Below the pieces are notes generated by a model. It was not told where the DNA came from, ran no database searches, and saw nothing but the letters and a program-made list of their open reading frames with translations. From Stutzerimonas nitrititolerans (GTDB lineage: Bacteria > Pseudomonadota > Gammaproteobacteria > Pseudomonadales > Pseudomonadaceae), in the NCBI RefSeq assembly GCF_003696285.1, contig NZ_RFFL01000001.1:124001-188000 (forward strand): a DNA stretch of 64,000 nucleotides. Reading direction: 5' to 3'. Below, one piece after another: positions 30,433 to 40,084 of the stretch (the first letter of the stretch is position 1; each line of letters begins with the position of its first letter). The position numbers and the translations under genes are program-made.

Positions 30433-33400
30433 TCAGCCGTCGCGCCCGATCAGCTGGCGGACCTTGGTGGCCAGTACGTCGATGTTGAAGGGCTTGGCCA
30501 GCATGTCCATGCCGGGGCCGAGGAAATCGCCGCGCACCTCGGCATTCGGCGCGTAGCCGGTAATGAACAGCACTTTCAGCTCGGGGCGGTGCTGGCGAGC
30601 GATTTCCACCAGCTGGTGGCCGTTCATGCCGGGCAACCCGAAATCGCTGACCAGCAGGTCGACGCGCTGGTCGCTGCGCAGCACCGGCAGGGCGCTGTTG
30701 GCATCCACGGCTTCGAGTACCTGGTAGCCCAGCTCCTCCAGCACTTCGAGCACCAGCATGCGCACCGCGGCCTCGTCCTCAACCACCAGTACCGTCTCGC
30801 CCTGCAGCGCGCCGGGGATGGCGCTGAAGCCGGTCTCCTCGGGTACGTCAGCGGTCGGCTGCAAGCAGTTGCGCGGCAGGAACAGGGTGATCAGGGTGCC
30901 CTGCCCGACCGTGCTGTCGATGCGCACATGGCCGCCGGTCTGTTTGACGAAGCCGTAGACCATCGACAGGCCGAGGCCGGTCCCCTGGCCGATGGGTTTG
31001 GTGGTGAAGAAGGGATCGAAGGCCTTGGTCACGACTTCCGCCGGCATGCCCGAGCCGCTGTCGGCCACGCTGAGGGTGACGTAGTCGCCGGGTGTCGGGT
31101 TGTCCGGCTGGGAGTCGCTGATTCGCACGCAACCGGTCTGGATGGTGATGCGACCGCCGCCCTCCATGGCGTCACGGGCGTTGATCACCAGGTTCAGCAG
31201 GGCGTTTTCCAGTTGATGGGCGTCGGTGTAGGCCAGCCAGGGGTCGGGCTGCAGCCGGGTGTTCAGCTGGATGTGCTCGGCCATGGTGCGCCTGAGCATG
31301 TCCTCCATGGAGATCACCAGCTGGTTGACATCCACCGGTTTGGGATCGAGCGACTGGCGCCGGGCGAAGGCCAGCAGACGATGAGTCAACGCCGCCGCGC
31401 GATTGGCCGAGGTCACCGCGGCGTCGATGTAGCGCTCCAGGTCGACGCTGCGCCCGCTGGCGAGCCGCCGCTGGATCAGGTCGAGGGCACCGAGCACACC
31501 GGTGAGCATGTTGTTGAAATCGTGGGCGAGGCCGCCGGTCAGCTGGCCGATGGCTTCCATCTTCTGCGCATGGCGCAGGGCGTCCTCGGCGCGTTCGCGT
31601 TCGCCCATCTCCAGGTGCAGGCGATGGTTGATCTCTGCCAGTTCGCGGGTTCGCTCGGCGACGCGCCTTTCAAGATTGTCGTTGAGCTCGCGCAGTGCCT
31701 CTTCGGCCGTCACCTGGGCGGTGATGTCGGTATTGGTGCCGAACCAGTGGATGACCTGGCCTAGTTCGTCGCGAATCGGCAGGGCACGGGCGAGGAACCA
31801 GCGGTACTTGCCGTCCTTGCCGCGCAAGGGGAAGGTTTCCTCCCAGATCGAACCGATCGCCACGGCGCGCTTCATCGAGGTGCTCACCCGGACGTGATGG
31901 TCGGGATGATGCACCGCACGCCAGCCCAGGGCGCGCATGGCTTCCAGCGTGGTGCCGGTGTAGTCGTACCAGCGCTTGTTGTACCAGTAGATGCGGCCTG
32001 CGGGGTCGGCCATCCAGGCGAACTGGCTCATGTTGTCGGCCAGGGTGCGGAACTGCTCCTCGCTGGCGCGCAGGGCCCGTTCCGCGCGCATGCGTTCATC
32101 GGCGGTCCAGGCCCGGTCGGCCACTTCGCGGATGAAGGAAATGTCGTCCTCGAGCCAGGCGCGCGGCTGATCCTGCAGCAGCACCAGCGCCGCGCTGAGC
32201 CGGCCCTGTTCCTGCAGCGGGACGCACACCAGGCTCTGGATGCGCCGGGCGCGCAGGCTCGCGGCCTGGGAGGCGGTGCGCACGTCGTGCAGCACGTCGT
32301 CGACCACCACCAGCTCGTCATTCTGCAGGTCGTAGAGGAAATCGCCATAATCGGCGAAGCACATGCGCTCCTGATAGACGTTGAGCGAGCCATTGCTCCA
32401 GTAACGCTCGATGGTGGCGTACTGGCCGCCCGGATCGATGCTGGCGAAGGCGGCGCGGCTGACGTTCAGCGTGGTGCCCAGGGCGCGCACCGCGGCGTTG
32501 GCGATGGTCAGGCTGTCGGGTTGCTCGCGCAACAGGTCGCTGAGCCCCATCAGTGCGGCCTGGCGTTGCTCGGCCAGGTGCCGTTCCTCGATCTGTTCTT
32601 CGAGCAGCGCGTTGATGCGCAACAGCTTCTGCGCGGCATTGCGCTCGGCGGTGATGTCCCGCGCGGTGCCCAGCAGGCGGATGTTGCCGCGAGCATCGAC
32701 CAGACGCCGGCCGCGATTGGCGAACCAGCGGAACTGGTTGGTGCGGCTGTCGTAGATCCGGTATTCCAGGCTCAGCTCGCCGTCGCCCTTGCCTTCCAGT
32801 GCTTCGCTGATGGCGCCTATCAACACGCCGCGATCGTCGGCATGTACCCGCGCAAACAGGTCGGCCGCCTGGAAACCGCGCTGATCGGCTGCCAGCCCTG
32901 CCATCGCCTTGAGCTGGGTATCCCAGATCAGTTCCTGGCGGCTGACGTCGTATTCCCAGACGCCGATCGAGGCGATCTCGTTGGCCAGGCTGATTCGCTG
33001 TTCGGCGTCGAGCAGGGCCTTACGGGCGCAGGCGCGTTCATTGGCGCTGCGAATGCGCTCGACCATTTCACGAACCAGGCCGAGGTCGGTCTGACTCCAG
33101 CTGCGAGGCTGATTGCAGGCGAACAACAGGAAGGTCGGCCGGGCGGTTTCCTCGGGCAGGGGGGCGAGCAGCAGGCTCTGGCTGGCGAAGTGTTCATGCA
33201 GGGGCGAATGCTGGCCGCCGGCGAGCAGGTCGTCGAGCGGGACGATGGCGCCCTGTTCCACGTGGCGGCGTAGTGGTTGACCCAGCTCTCCCAGCGGATG
33301 ACGGCCGACTCGGTCGGTGCTGCCACCGTTGTGCCATTCCTCGGCGATCAGCAGGTCGCCGTGCTCGTCGAGACAGCCATAGGCAATGCGCTCGACGCCG

Positions 33401-35187
33401 AACAGCCGACCGAGCCTGCCGCCGAGAATCGCGCTGAAATCGACGCGCTCGACGGCTTCCTGCAATTGGTCGCTGAGCTCCAGCAGGAACGCCTGCAGCG
33501 CCTCGCCACGTACCCGTTCGCTGATGTCGGTGAAGGTGCAGATTGCGCCTTGCAGCACGCCTTCGCGGTACAGCGGGGCCACCCGATATTCCACCGACAG
33601 GCTGCTGCCATCCTGGCGGTAGAGCAGCTCATGTTCGGCGTGGGCCGGCTCGCCGGTACGCGCGGTGTGCCGGATCGGGCAATGCTCTGGCTCGTAGGTA
33701 GTGCCATCCGGATGGCCGTGGCGGACGACTTCGCACAACTGCCGTCCCAGGACCTCGTCCTTGCTGGCGAAGCCGAGCAGCCTGACGAACGCCTGGTTGC
33801 ACATGGTGATCTGGCCATCGGTGTCGATGGAGTAGAAACCCTCGCTGACCGAATCCAGCAGCAGCCGGGTGAAGGCCTCGCTCTCCAGGCGATCGCTGTC
33901 GGCCCGGCGGCGATCGTCGATGTCCTGGGCGGCGAAGATCCAGTGCAGCAGCTCGCCGTTCTCGTCGTAGACGGGAGCGCCGCGTGCCTGGAACCAGCGC
34001 AGGGCACCATCGGCATCCAGCAGGGGCAGATCGAGCGTGCCAGGGAGCTTGGAGCGCAGAATATGCCGCCACTGCTCGAGCACCTGCTCGCGCTTGTCCT
34101 CGCTGACGGCGGCGAGCCAGCCGTCACCGCGTGAATCCTCCGCCGACAGGTCGGTGAAGGTGGACCAGTAGCCGTTGCAGAAACTCAGCGCGCCGTCCGG
34201 CTCGCATTGCCAGATCACCTGCGGGCTGAGGTCGACGAGTGCGCGGTAGCGCTGTTCGGCCTTCCAGGTCGCGGCCTGCTGGAGGCGGGTGGCGGTCAGG
34301 TCGCGCAGGATCTTGACGAAGCCACGGAGGGCGCCGCGCTCGTCCTTCATCGGCATCATCACGCCGCTGGCCCAGAACTGCGTGCCGTCCTGGCGCTGGT
34401 GCCAACGCTCGTCGAGGGCCGAGCCGCGTTCCTGGGCCGTGCGCATTTCCGCTTCCAGAACGCCCTGGGCGCGGTCTTCGGGAGTGAAGATGCAGCGTGC
34501 GGCGCGACCGATGATTTCCGTCGCCTGCCAGCCGAGGATGCGCTGCGCCCCTTCGTTCCAGCTGGTGATCTCGCCTTGTGGGCTGCAGGTGAGAATGGCG
34601 TAGTCCACGGCGCTGTCGATGATCTGGCGGTTGCGCTCGTCGATGTGCCGCGTCCGGCGCAGTTCCAGCGCCGCCGTCGCCTGGCGCGCCAAGGCTTGGA
34701 GGTGCCCGAGCTGGCGCGCCGTCAGCTGGCGCGGTTGGTCGTCGAACAGGCAGAAGGTTCCCAGTGGCAAGCCTTCAGGCGTGCGCAGCACGGCGGCGGC
34801 ATAAAAGCCGGACCTGCCACTGGCGGCGGCCTCCGGCTCCTGCGAGAGGTCTTCGATCACCAACGGATCGGTTTGCAGAATGGCGCGGGCGCAGAGCGAA
34901 CCGTCGCGTGGCTGGCTGGTGCCACGCGGCCCGCCCGCGGCGGCCTTGCACCACAGGCGAGTATCGGCCACGAAATGGATGGCGGCGCTGGAGACGGCGC
35001 AGAGATCGACCGCCAGCTCGACCAGATCATCGAAGGATGTCTCGGCCGGGGTATCCAGAATGCAATAGCCGATCAGCGCCGCTAATCGGTCATCTTCGTC
35101 CCATGATGCGTTGGCGCTCGGTTCTGCGTTCAAGAGTTCTGCTCGGCTATCCATGGCGCCATTTGGAGTGTTGGGGCAGTCGTGCAT
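30433..35187 (-). CDS. Multi-sensor hybrid histidine kinase (GAF/PAS modules, HisKA, HATPase, receiver)
   Basis: A 1584-residue soluble protein with no transmembrane segment. Approximate order: GAF (30-170), PAS (185-310), PAS (318-435), PAS (445-560), GAF (575-720), PAS (735-860), GAF (885-1030), PAS (1040-1165), HisKA with phosphorylated H1222 in [11 protein letters not shown], HATPase (1320-1440; [31 protein letters not shown]) and a C-terminal receiver with D1515 in [13 protein letters not shown]. The HDFNN type of H-box groups it with NtrB-like/HWE-neighbouring multi-PAS kinases. No cognate regulator or HPt gene is adjacent, so the output is unknown; phosphate may pass to the internal receiver. 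Ligands cannot be inferred. Eight sensory modules are unusually many. The frame is continuous with no sign of fusion error. Confidence 0.9.
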   Translation of the reverse strand: MHDCPNTPNGAMDSRAELLNAEPSANASWDEDDRLAALIGYCILDTPAETSFDDLVELAVDLCAVSSAAIHFVADTRLWCKAAAGGPRGTSQPRDGSLCARAILQTDPLVIEDLSQEPEAAASGRSGFYAAAVLRTPEGLPLGTFCLFDDQPRQLTARQLGHLQALARQATAALELRRTRHIDERNRQIIDSAVDYAILTCSPQGEITSWNEGAQRILGWQATEIIGRAARCIFTPEDRAQGVLEAEMRTAQERGSALDERWHQRQDGTQFWASGVMMPMKDERGALRGFVKILRDLTATRLQQAATWKAEQRYRALVDLSPQVIWQCEPDGALSFCNGYWSTFTDLSAEDSRGDGWLAAVSEDKREQVLEQWRHILRSKLPGTLDLPLLDADGALRWFQARGAPVYDENGELLHWIFAAQDIDDRRRADSDRLESEAFTRLLLDSVSEGFYSIDTDGQITMCNQAFVRLLGFASKDEVLGRQLCEVVRHGHPDGTTYEPEHCPIRHTARTGEPAHAEHELLYRQDGSSLSVEYRVAPLYREGVLQGAICTFTDISERVRGEALQAFLLELSDQLQEAVERVDFSAILGGRLGRLFGVERIAYGCLDEHGDLLIAEEWHNGGSTDRVGRHPLGELGQPLRRHVEQGAIVPLDDLLAGGQHSPLHEHFASQSLLLAPLPEETARPTFLLFACNQPRSWSQTDLGLVREMVERIRSANERACARKALLDAEQRISLANEIASIGVWEYDVSRQELIWDTQLKAMAGLAADQRGFQAADLFARVHADDRGVLIGAISEALEGKGDGELSLEYRIYDSRTNQFRWFANRGRRLVDARGNIRLLGTARDITAERNAAQKLLRINALLEEQIEERHLAEQRQAALMGLSDLLREQPDSLTIANAAVRALGTTLNVSRAAFASIDPGGQYATIERYWSNGSLNVYQERMCFADYGDFLYDLQNDELVVVDDVLHDVRTASQAASLRARRIQSLVCVPLQEQGRLSAALVLLQDQPRAWLEDDISFIREVADRAWTADERMRAERALRASEEQFRTLADNMSQFAWMADPAGRIYWYNKRWYDYTGTTLEAMRALGWRAVHHPDHHVRVSTSMKRAVAIGSIWEETFPLRGKDGKYRWFLARALPIRDELGQVIHWFGTNTDITAQVTAEEALRELNDNLERRVAERTRELAEINHRLHLEMGERERAEDALRHAQKMEAIGQLTGGLAHDFNNMLTGVLGALDLIQRRLASGRSVDLERYIDAAVTSANRAAALTHRLLAFARRQSLDPKPVDVNQLVISMEDMLRRTMAEHIQLNTRLQPDPWLAYTDAHQLENALLNLVINARDAMEGGGRITIQTGCVRISDSQPDNPTPGDYVTLSVADSGSGMPAEVVTKAFDPFFTTKPIGQGTGLGLSMVYGFVKQTGGHVRIDSTVGQGTLITLFLPRNCLQPTADVPEETGFSAIPGALQGETVLVVEDEAAVRMLVLEVLEELGYQVLEAVDANSALPVLRSDQRVDLLVSDFGLPGMNGHQLVEIARQHRPELKVLFITGYAPNAEVRGDFLGPGMDMLAKPFNIDVLATKVRQLIGRDG

Positions 35188-35427
35188 ACGGTGCTCGCCT
35201 CGAGTCGCCCGTGTGCAGCCCCATGATTCACGTCCGTCAGCCGAATGATTGTCCCGGTTATGGTTGCAAGCAAGTCAAATTAGACGAGATCGCATTCGGC
35301 GTAGCGCTGCCCGAGGATGCTGCGAATCGCGTCACGCTCGGCCGGTCGCTCGGCGTCATGCCAATGGGCTGAGCAAGAGACTTCTCGAAGGGTGACTTGG
35401 TTCCTCCGCCAGCGTTGTCGCGGGCGC

Positions 35428-37035
35428 TCAGGTACCCGTCCGTGCCTTGTCCAGCGCCCGGATCAATGCAGCGTCCCGCTGGTAGATATCGGGCCGGTAG
35501 AACGGCTGGCCGGATGCGTCGGCTCCGGCGGTCCAGTAGGCGAGCAGGATCGGCATCGGCTGCGACAGGCGGAACTCCACCGTCTTGCCGCTTTCCAGCA
35601 GCTGGGTCACCCGTTCGCGCTCGGCCTCGGTCAGCAACAGCTCGACCAGTTGCATCACTGATTCGACCCGCACGCAACCGGAACTGAAGGCCCGGGGCGC
35701 CCTGGCGAACAGCTGCTGGCTGGGCGTGTCGTGCAGGTAGATGGAGAAGGGGTTGGCGAAGCGAATGGCGACCCGGCCCAGTGGATTGCTCGGGCCGGCC
35801 GCCTGGCGCAGCATGATGGCACCGGGGGCCGCCCAGTTCACCGATGCGGGATCCAGCTGCTTGCCCTGCGGGTCGAGCACCTGCAACTGCTGCTGCTCGA
35901 GATAGGCGAGGTCCTGGCGGATCTTCGGCAGCTTGTCCTCGCGCATGATCGTCGGCGGTACCGTCCAGGTCGGGTTGAGCGTCAGGCGGTTGACCCTGGA
36001 CTTGATCGCCGGGGTCTGCCGCGCCGCGCGACCGACCTGCGTGCGGGCTTCCCAGCGGGCTTGGTGATTCCGGAAATAGATCACCCGGCCTCCGGCGATA
36101 TCCACCAGCAGCGAGTCGGCCTCGATGTCGCCGGCCAGCCAGCGGAAGCGCTCGAGGTTGGCCCTGAGCTGGTCGAGCCGGTCCGCTGGCGTGGCGTTCA
36201 GCGCGGCGAGGGTGCCGGCACCCAGAACACCATCGTCCTGCAGGGCATGCTGCGCCTGGAAGCGCTTGAGAGCTTCCACCAGCATGGGGCCGTGACGGTC
36301 GTCCGCGCCGTCGAGCGGCAACGCGGTTTCGAGATAGCCTTCGCTGGCCAGGCGCTCGCGCAACGAGGGTACGCGCGGGTCGCTCATCCCCGGGCGTAGG
36401 GTCTGGCCGGCGGGAATGTTCGGCCAGGCGGGTGCTGGCGTGTCGCGCAGGCGGACGTAGGCCTTGCGCAGGTTTCGGTACTGTTCGATCGCCGGGCGAG
36501 CCTGGTCGAATGCCTGCTCGGGGTTGGCCAGCCCCTGTTCGGCCAACTGCAGCACCCGTTGCGACGAGACGGTTTCGCTGGCCGATGAGCTGTGCCAGAC
36601 CGGTTCCAGCTGTTCCTGGTGCAGGCGACCCTGGCTCAGATGCTGCAACGCCAGCACATAGGCGTGGCTGGCCAGGACGTCGCTGCACGGGCGATGCAAC
36701 GGATCGGCGGTCGCCGTCTGCAACTGGCGGCCAACCTGCTGCGGCTGGTAGAGCGCAGAGTCCAGGCCGTCGTCGGTCAGCGCTTCGAGTTGAGCGACGA
36801 GGTTCTGGATCTGTGCATAGGAGGTCCAGAGCGGTTCGAAGCCATGCCGACGATAAAGCTCGGACAGGCGAACCAGCGCCGCCTGGTCGAGCGTGCGGGG
36901 CGCCGCCGGGCAGCTCTCGAGGTGTTCGAGCACGCCTCGAATGGCTTCGGGCGGGTTTTCCACCGGTTCGGCAAGGCTCGTCAGCGGTATGAACAACAAG
37001 CCGAACAACAGACGAAATGCACGTTTTTTGAACAA
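35428..37035 (-). CDS. L,D-transpeptidase, YcbB/LdtD type, with peptidoglycan-binding domain
   Basis: A periplasmic enzyme that should form 3-3 crosslinks in peptidoglycan. The proposed TTG start at 37035, with GGAG upstream, gives 535 residues and puts the signal peptide (MFKKRAFRLLFGLLFIPLTS) at the N-terminus; an ATG at 37116 would add 27 polar residues before it. A peptidoglycan-binding segment is at about 260-330 (LRERLASEGYLETALPLDGADD). The catalytic YkuD domain (about 345-520) has the histidine of YLHDTPSQQLF and nucleophile C454 in FSSGCVRVES. It is divergent from a second L,D-transpeptidase-fold gene 199 bp away. Confidence 0.88.
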   Translation of the reverse strand: MFKKRAFRLLFGLLFIPLTSLAEPVENPPEAIRGVLEHLESCPAAPRTLDQAALVRLSELYRRHGFEPLWTSYAQIQNLVAQLEALTDDGLDSALYQPQQVGRQLQTATADPLHRPCSDVLASHAYVLALQHLSQGRLHQEQLEPVWHSSSASETVSSQRVLQLAEQGLANPEQAFDQARPAIEQYRNLRKAYVRLRDTPAPAWPNIPAGQTLRPGMSDPRVPSLRERLASEGYLETALPLDGADDRHGPMLVEALKRFQAQHALQDDGVLGAGTLAALNATPADRLDQLRANLERFRWLAGDIEADSLLVDIAGGRVIYFRNHQARWEARTQVGRAARQTPAIKSRVNRLTLNPTWTVPPTIMREDKLPKIRQDLAYLEQQQLQVLDPQGKQLDPASVNWAAPGAIMLRQAAGPSNPLGRVAIRFANPFSIYLHDTPSQQLFARAPRAFSSGCVRVESVMQLVELLLTEAERERVTQLLESGKTVEFRLSQPMPILLAYWTAGADASGQPFYRPDIYQRDAALIRALDKARTGT

Positions 37036-37234
37036 GGCTCCACTCCGGTTCGTCCCGATGACTGCTAGACTGCGCCGCTGATACCGGCTGCGGCTACTGG
37101 GGTAAACCAGTTTCACTCAAGCCATAAAACATGTTTCGCCAGGTGGTTGCCTGGCTTGTTCGCTACCTGCAATAGCGAGTGGTTGCCTGCGGATCCGTAT
37201 TCCTGGGTCGCGGCGCCAAGGGGTTTCTCAAACA

Positions 37235-37945
37235 ATGCGCGTGTCCATCCGACGCCTTCTGCTCGTCGCCGGCCTTCTCACGTTGCCGCATGCGGTGCTG
37301 GCAGCGAGTGCTTCCTACCAGCCACTGGTCGACGATCTGGCCAGCAAGGCGCCAAACCTCGATCGTCAGGTACTGACCCATGCCGTGGCCGCCATGCAAT
37401 GTGCGGTGAACAACGGCGCCGTTGCGGCACAGCGACTGGCAGTGATCGATTTCTCCCTGCCGTCTTCAGAACGGCGACTCTGGATCTTCGACCTTCAACG
37501 CGGGCGATTGTTGCTCGAGGATTTCGTCGCCCACGGGCAGAAATCCGGTGACAACCAGGCCACACGCTTTTCCAACGTGGTGGGCAGTCACCAGTCGAGC
37601 ATCGGCCTGTTTCGCACGGCCGAGAGCTACAGCGGCAAGCACGGCTACTCGCTGCGCATGGACGGGCTCGAACCCGGGGTGAACGACCGCGCCCGCGAGC
37701 GCGCGATCGTCATCCATCCGGCGGACTATGTGAATCCCGCCTGGATCGCCACCCAGGGCCGCATCGGCCGCAGCCAGGGCTGCCCGGCGGTGCGCCCGGA
37801 AGTGGCGCGCATGGTGGTCGATAGTCTCAAGGGCGGGCAGTTCATGTTCTCCTGGTATCCCGACCAGGACTGGCTGCAGTCCTCGGCCTACCTCAATTGC
37901 GAGCCTGCGCGCGTGGCGGGAATACTGGCGGCGCGGCAGGGCTGA
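37235..37945 (+). CDS. Murein L,D-transpeptidase catalytic-domain protein (YkuD_2 type)
   Basis: A 236-residue exported protein with a signal peptide (MRVSIRRLLLVAGLLTLPHA, cleavage after LAA). It belongs to the shorter YkuD_2 family: FDLQRGRLLLEDFVAHGQKSG, IGLFRTAESYSGKHGYSLRM, AIVIHPADYV, and the nucleophile C183 in GRSQGCPAVRP. It has no peptidoglycan-binding domain. It is probably a periplasmic cell-wall or lipoprotein-linked transpeptidase/hydrolase; the reaction is uncertain. It is followed by palindromic repeats and no partner gene. Confidence 0.87.
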   Translation: MRVSIRRLLLVAGLLTLPHAVLAASASYQPLVDDLASKAPNLDRQVLTHAVAAMQCAVNNGAVAAQRLAVIDFSLPSSERRLWIFDLQRGRLLLEDFVAHGQKSGDNQATRFSNVVGSHQSSIGLFRTAESYSGKHGYSLRMDGLEPGVNDRARERAIVIHPADYVNPAWIATQGRIGRSQGCPAVRPEVARMVVDSLKGGQFMFSWYPDQDWLQSSAYLNCEPARVAGILAARQG

Positions 37946-37961
37946 ATCGACTGCAAGCAGC

Positions 37962-38022
37962 GTAGGGCCGAACTTGTTCGGTTTGCTTGCGCACACCTTC
38001 GGCCGAATGAGTTCGGCCATAC
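37962..38022. repeat. Intergenic palindromic repeat, GTAGGGCCGAAC family (copy 2)
   Basis: The left unit GTAGGGCCGAACTTGTTCGG (37962-37981) faces the inverted right unit GGCCGAATGAGTTCGGCC-ATAC (38001-38022). Each unit is itself a short hairpin and the outer ends are complementary, the arrangement of a REP doublet. Confidence 0.75.
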
Positions 38023-38059
38023 GGCGATGGCTCGACCGCGAACGAAGCGTCAGTCTGAC

Positions 38060-38162
38060 GTAGGGTGGATCACGCTTCACCGATCCACCGGGTGGCGATC
38101 CACCGGGTGGCGCCCCACCGGGGCGGAGTTCTGGTGGATGTATAAAGCGACATTCACCCTAC
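38060..38162. repeat. Intergenic palindromic repeat, GTAGGGTGGA family (copy 4)
   Basis: It starts GTAGGGTGGATCACGC, contains a GGTGGCGATCCACCGG direct-repeat segment, and ends with a GGTGGATGTATAAAGCGACA core and TTCACCCTAC. It is closely related to the copy at 46234. It lies 20 bp before the stop of the GspE-like gene, between convergent genes. Confidence 0.75.
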
Positions 38163-38182
38163 AACAGCCTCCAGCCTCCCGC

Positions 38183-39967
38183 TTATTTCTGCTCGCTCTG
38201 CGGCGTCACCCGCAGCACTTCCTCCAGCGTGGTCAGCCCCGCCGCGATCTTCTGCGCGCCGGACAGGCGCAGGCTGTGCGTGCCGTCCTTGAAGGCCTGG
38301 CGGCGCAGGGCGATGAGATCGGTGTCGGCGGTGATCAGTGGCTTGATGCCGTCGTTGAGCAGCATGATCTCGTAGACCCCGGCGCGCCCGCGATAACCGG
38401 TGTCGCGGCATTCGATGCAACCCACCGCCTGGTGCGCATGGGTCGGCAGCGGCGCATTCCAGGGCTTGGTCAGCGTCTGCCAGTCATCGGCATCCAGCTG
38501 CACCGGCGTCTTGCAGTGCGGGCAGAGCGTGCGCACCAGGCGCTGGGCCATGACGCCGAGCAACGTCGCCTTGAGCAAATAGTGCGGCACGCCCAGTTCC
38601 AGCAGGCGGGTGATGGCGCTGGGCGCGTCGTTGGTGTGTAGGGTGGAGAGCACCAGATGGCCGGTCAGGGCCGCCTGGATCGCCATTTCGGCGGTTTCCA
38701 GGTCGCGGATCTCGCCGACCATGATGATGTCCGGGTCCTGGCGCATCAGCGCGCGCACGCCGCTGGCGAAGCTCAGGTCGATGTTGTGCTGCACCTGCAT
38801 CTGGTTGAAGGCGCCCTCGATCATCTCGATCGGGTCCTCGATAGTGCAGACGTTCACTTCCGGCGTGGCCAGTTGCTTGAGCGTGGTGTACAGCGTGGTG
38901 GTCTTGCCCGAGCCGGTCGGTCCGGTGACCAGGATGATGCCGTTGGGCTGGCGGGTCATGCTCTGCCAGCGGCGCAGGTCCTCGGCGGAAAAGCCCAGCT
39001 GGTCGAAGCCCTTGAGCAGCACTTCGGGGTCGAAGATGCGCATCACCATCTTCTCGCCGAAGGCGGTCGGCAGGGTCGAGAGGCGCAGCTCCACCTCGCC
39101 ACCGTCCGGCGTCTTGGTCTTGACCCGGCCGTCCTGCGGCTTGCGTTTCTCGGCGACGTTCATCCGACCCAGGCTCTTCAACCGGCTGACCACCGCCATG
39201 GTCACCTGCGGCGGGAACTGGTAGACGTTGTGCAGCACGCCATCGATGCGAAAGCGCACCGTGCCCTGTTCGCGGCGCGGCTCGATATGGATGTCGCTGG
39301 CGCGCTGGTCGAAGGCGTACTGGAACAGCCAGTCGACGATGTTGACGATGTGCGAGTCGTTGGCGTCCGGCTCCTGGTCGCTGGCGCCGAGGTTGAGCAA
39401 CTGCTCGAAGTTGCCGGTGCCGCTGACCTTCTGGTCCGTGGCGGTGGCGCCGCTGACCGACTTGGCCAGCCGGTAGAACTCCACGGTGAAGCGCTGCAGT
39501 TCCGCCGGGTTGGCCACCACGCGCTTGATCGGCCGCTTGAGCACATGGGTGAGGTTGGCTTCCCAGCTCTTGACGAAGGGCTGGGCGCTGGCGATGGTCA
39601 CCGCCGAGCTGTCCACCGCGACGGCGAGGATCTTGTGGCGCTGGGCGAAGGCGTAGGACATCAGCGGGGTGATGGCCGCGACGTTGATCTTCAGCGGGTC
39701 GATGCGCAGGTAGGGCTGCCCGGCCTGATCGGCGAGCCAGAGCGAGAGGGTTTCCAGGTCCAGTTTCTTGCCGGGCCGTGCCAGGTCGTCGAGCTGCTGC
39801 GCGGCGAGGAATTCCAGCGGATGCTGCTGGCTGGCCGTCGTGCCGCGACGCAGGGTCAGGCACTGCTCGGCGGTTTCCTGCAGAAGTCGGCCCTGGGCCA
39901 CCAGATCGCGCAACAGGTCGTTGAGATCGAGGAAGCGGTCGGCAACGGACGGGGCGAAGGCGGACAT
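38183..39967 (-). CDS. GspE/PilB-type secretion ATPase, orphan
   Basis: A 594-residue traffic ATPase. The N-terminal MshE/GspE-N region (about 1-160) precedes the ATPase core: Walker A GPTGSGKTT with K355, the Asp box ending TIEDPIEM, Walker B in RQDPDIIMVGEIRD, the His box TGHLVLSTLHTN, and the tetracysteine zinc motif CPHC...CIECRDTG (about 495-535). It powers pilus or pseudopilus assembly in type II secretion or type IV pilus systems. No gspD, gspF, pilin or prepilin peptidase gene is nearby, so the partner machine is elsewhere. PAO1 has a similar lone gene at this map position (PA5210, from memory). Confidence 0.88.
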   Translation of the reverse strand: MSAFAPSVADRFLDLNDLLRDLVAQGRLLQETAEQCLTLRRGTTASQQHPLEFLAAQQLDDLARPGKKLDLETLSLWLADQAGQPYLRIDPLKINVAAITPLMSYAFAQRHKILAVAVDSSAVTIASAQPFVKSWEANLTHVLKRPIKRVVANPAELQRFTVEFYRLAKSVSGATATDQKVSGTGNFEQLLNLGASDQEPDANDSHIVNIVDWLFQYAFDQRASDIHIEPRREQGTVRFRIDGVLHNVYQFPPQVTMAVVSRLKSLGRMNVAEKRKPQDGRVKTKTPDGGEVELRLSTLPTAFGEKMVMRIFDPEVLLKGFDQLGFSAEDLRRWQSMTRQPNGIILVTGPTGSGKTTTLYTTLKQLATPEVNVCTIEDPIEMIEGAFNQMQVQHNIDLSFASGVRALMRQDPDIIMVGEIRDLETAEMAIQAALTGHLVLSTLHTNDAPSAITRLLELGVPHYLLKATLLGVMAQRLVRTLCPHCKTPVQLDADDWQTLTKPWNAPLPTHAHQAVGCIECRDTGYRGRAGVYEIMLLNDGIKPLITADTDLIALRRQAFKDGTHSLRLSGAQKIAAGLTTLEEVLRVTPQSEQK

Positions 39968-40009
39968 GAAAGCTCCTGGGAAAATCGATAAGCGCTTGAG
40001 ACGGGCACT

Positions 40010-40066
40010 GTAGGGCCGAACTTATTCGGCTACGGATTGGTAAAGGCCGAACAATTTCGGCCCTAC
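40010..40066. repeat. Intergenic palindromic repeat, GTAGGGCCGAAC family (copy 3)
   Basis: GTAGGGCCGAACTTATTCGG at 40010-40029 is mirrored by GGCCGAACAATTTCGGCC-CTAC at 40045-40066. This is the cleanest doublet of the family, with complementary outer ends. It lies between the CYTH-CHAD gene and the GspE-like gene, both on the minus strand, so it would be transcribed between them. Confidence 0.8.
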
Positions 40067-40084
40067 AATTCCAGCCTTGAAAGC

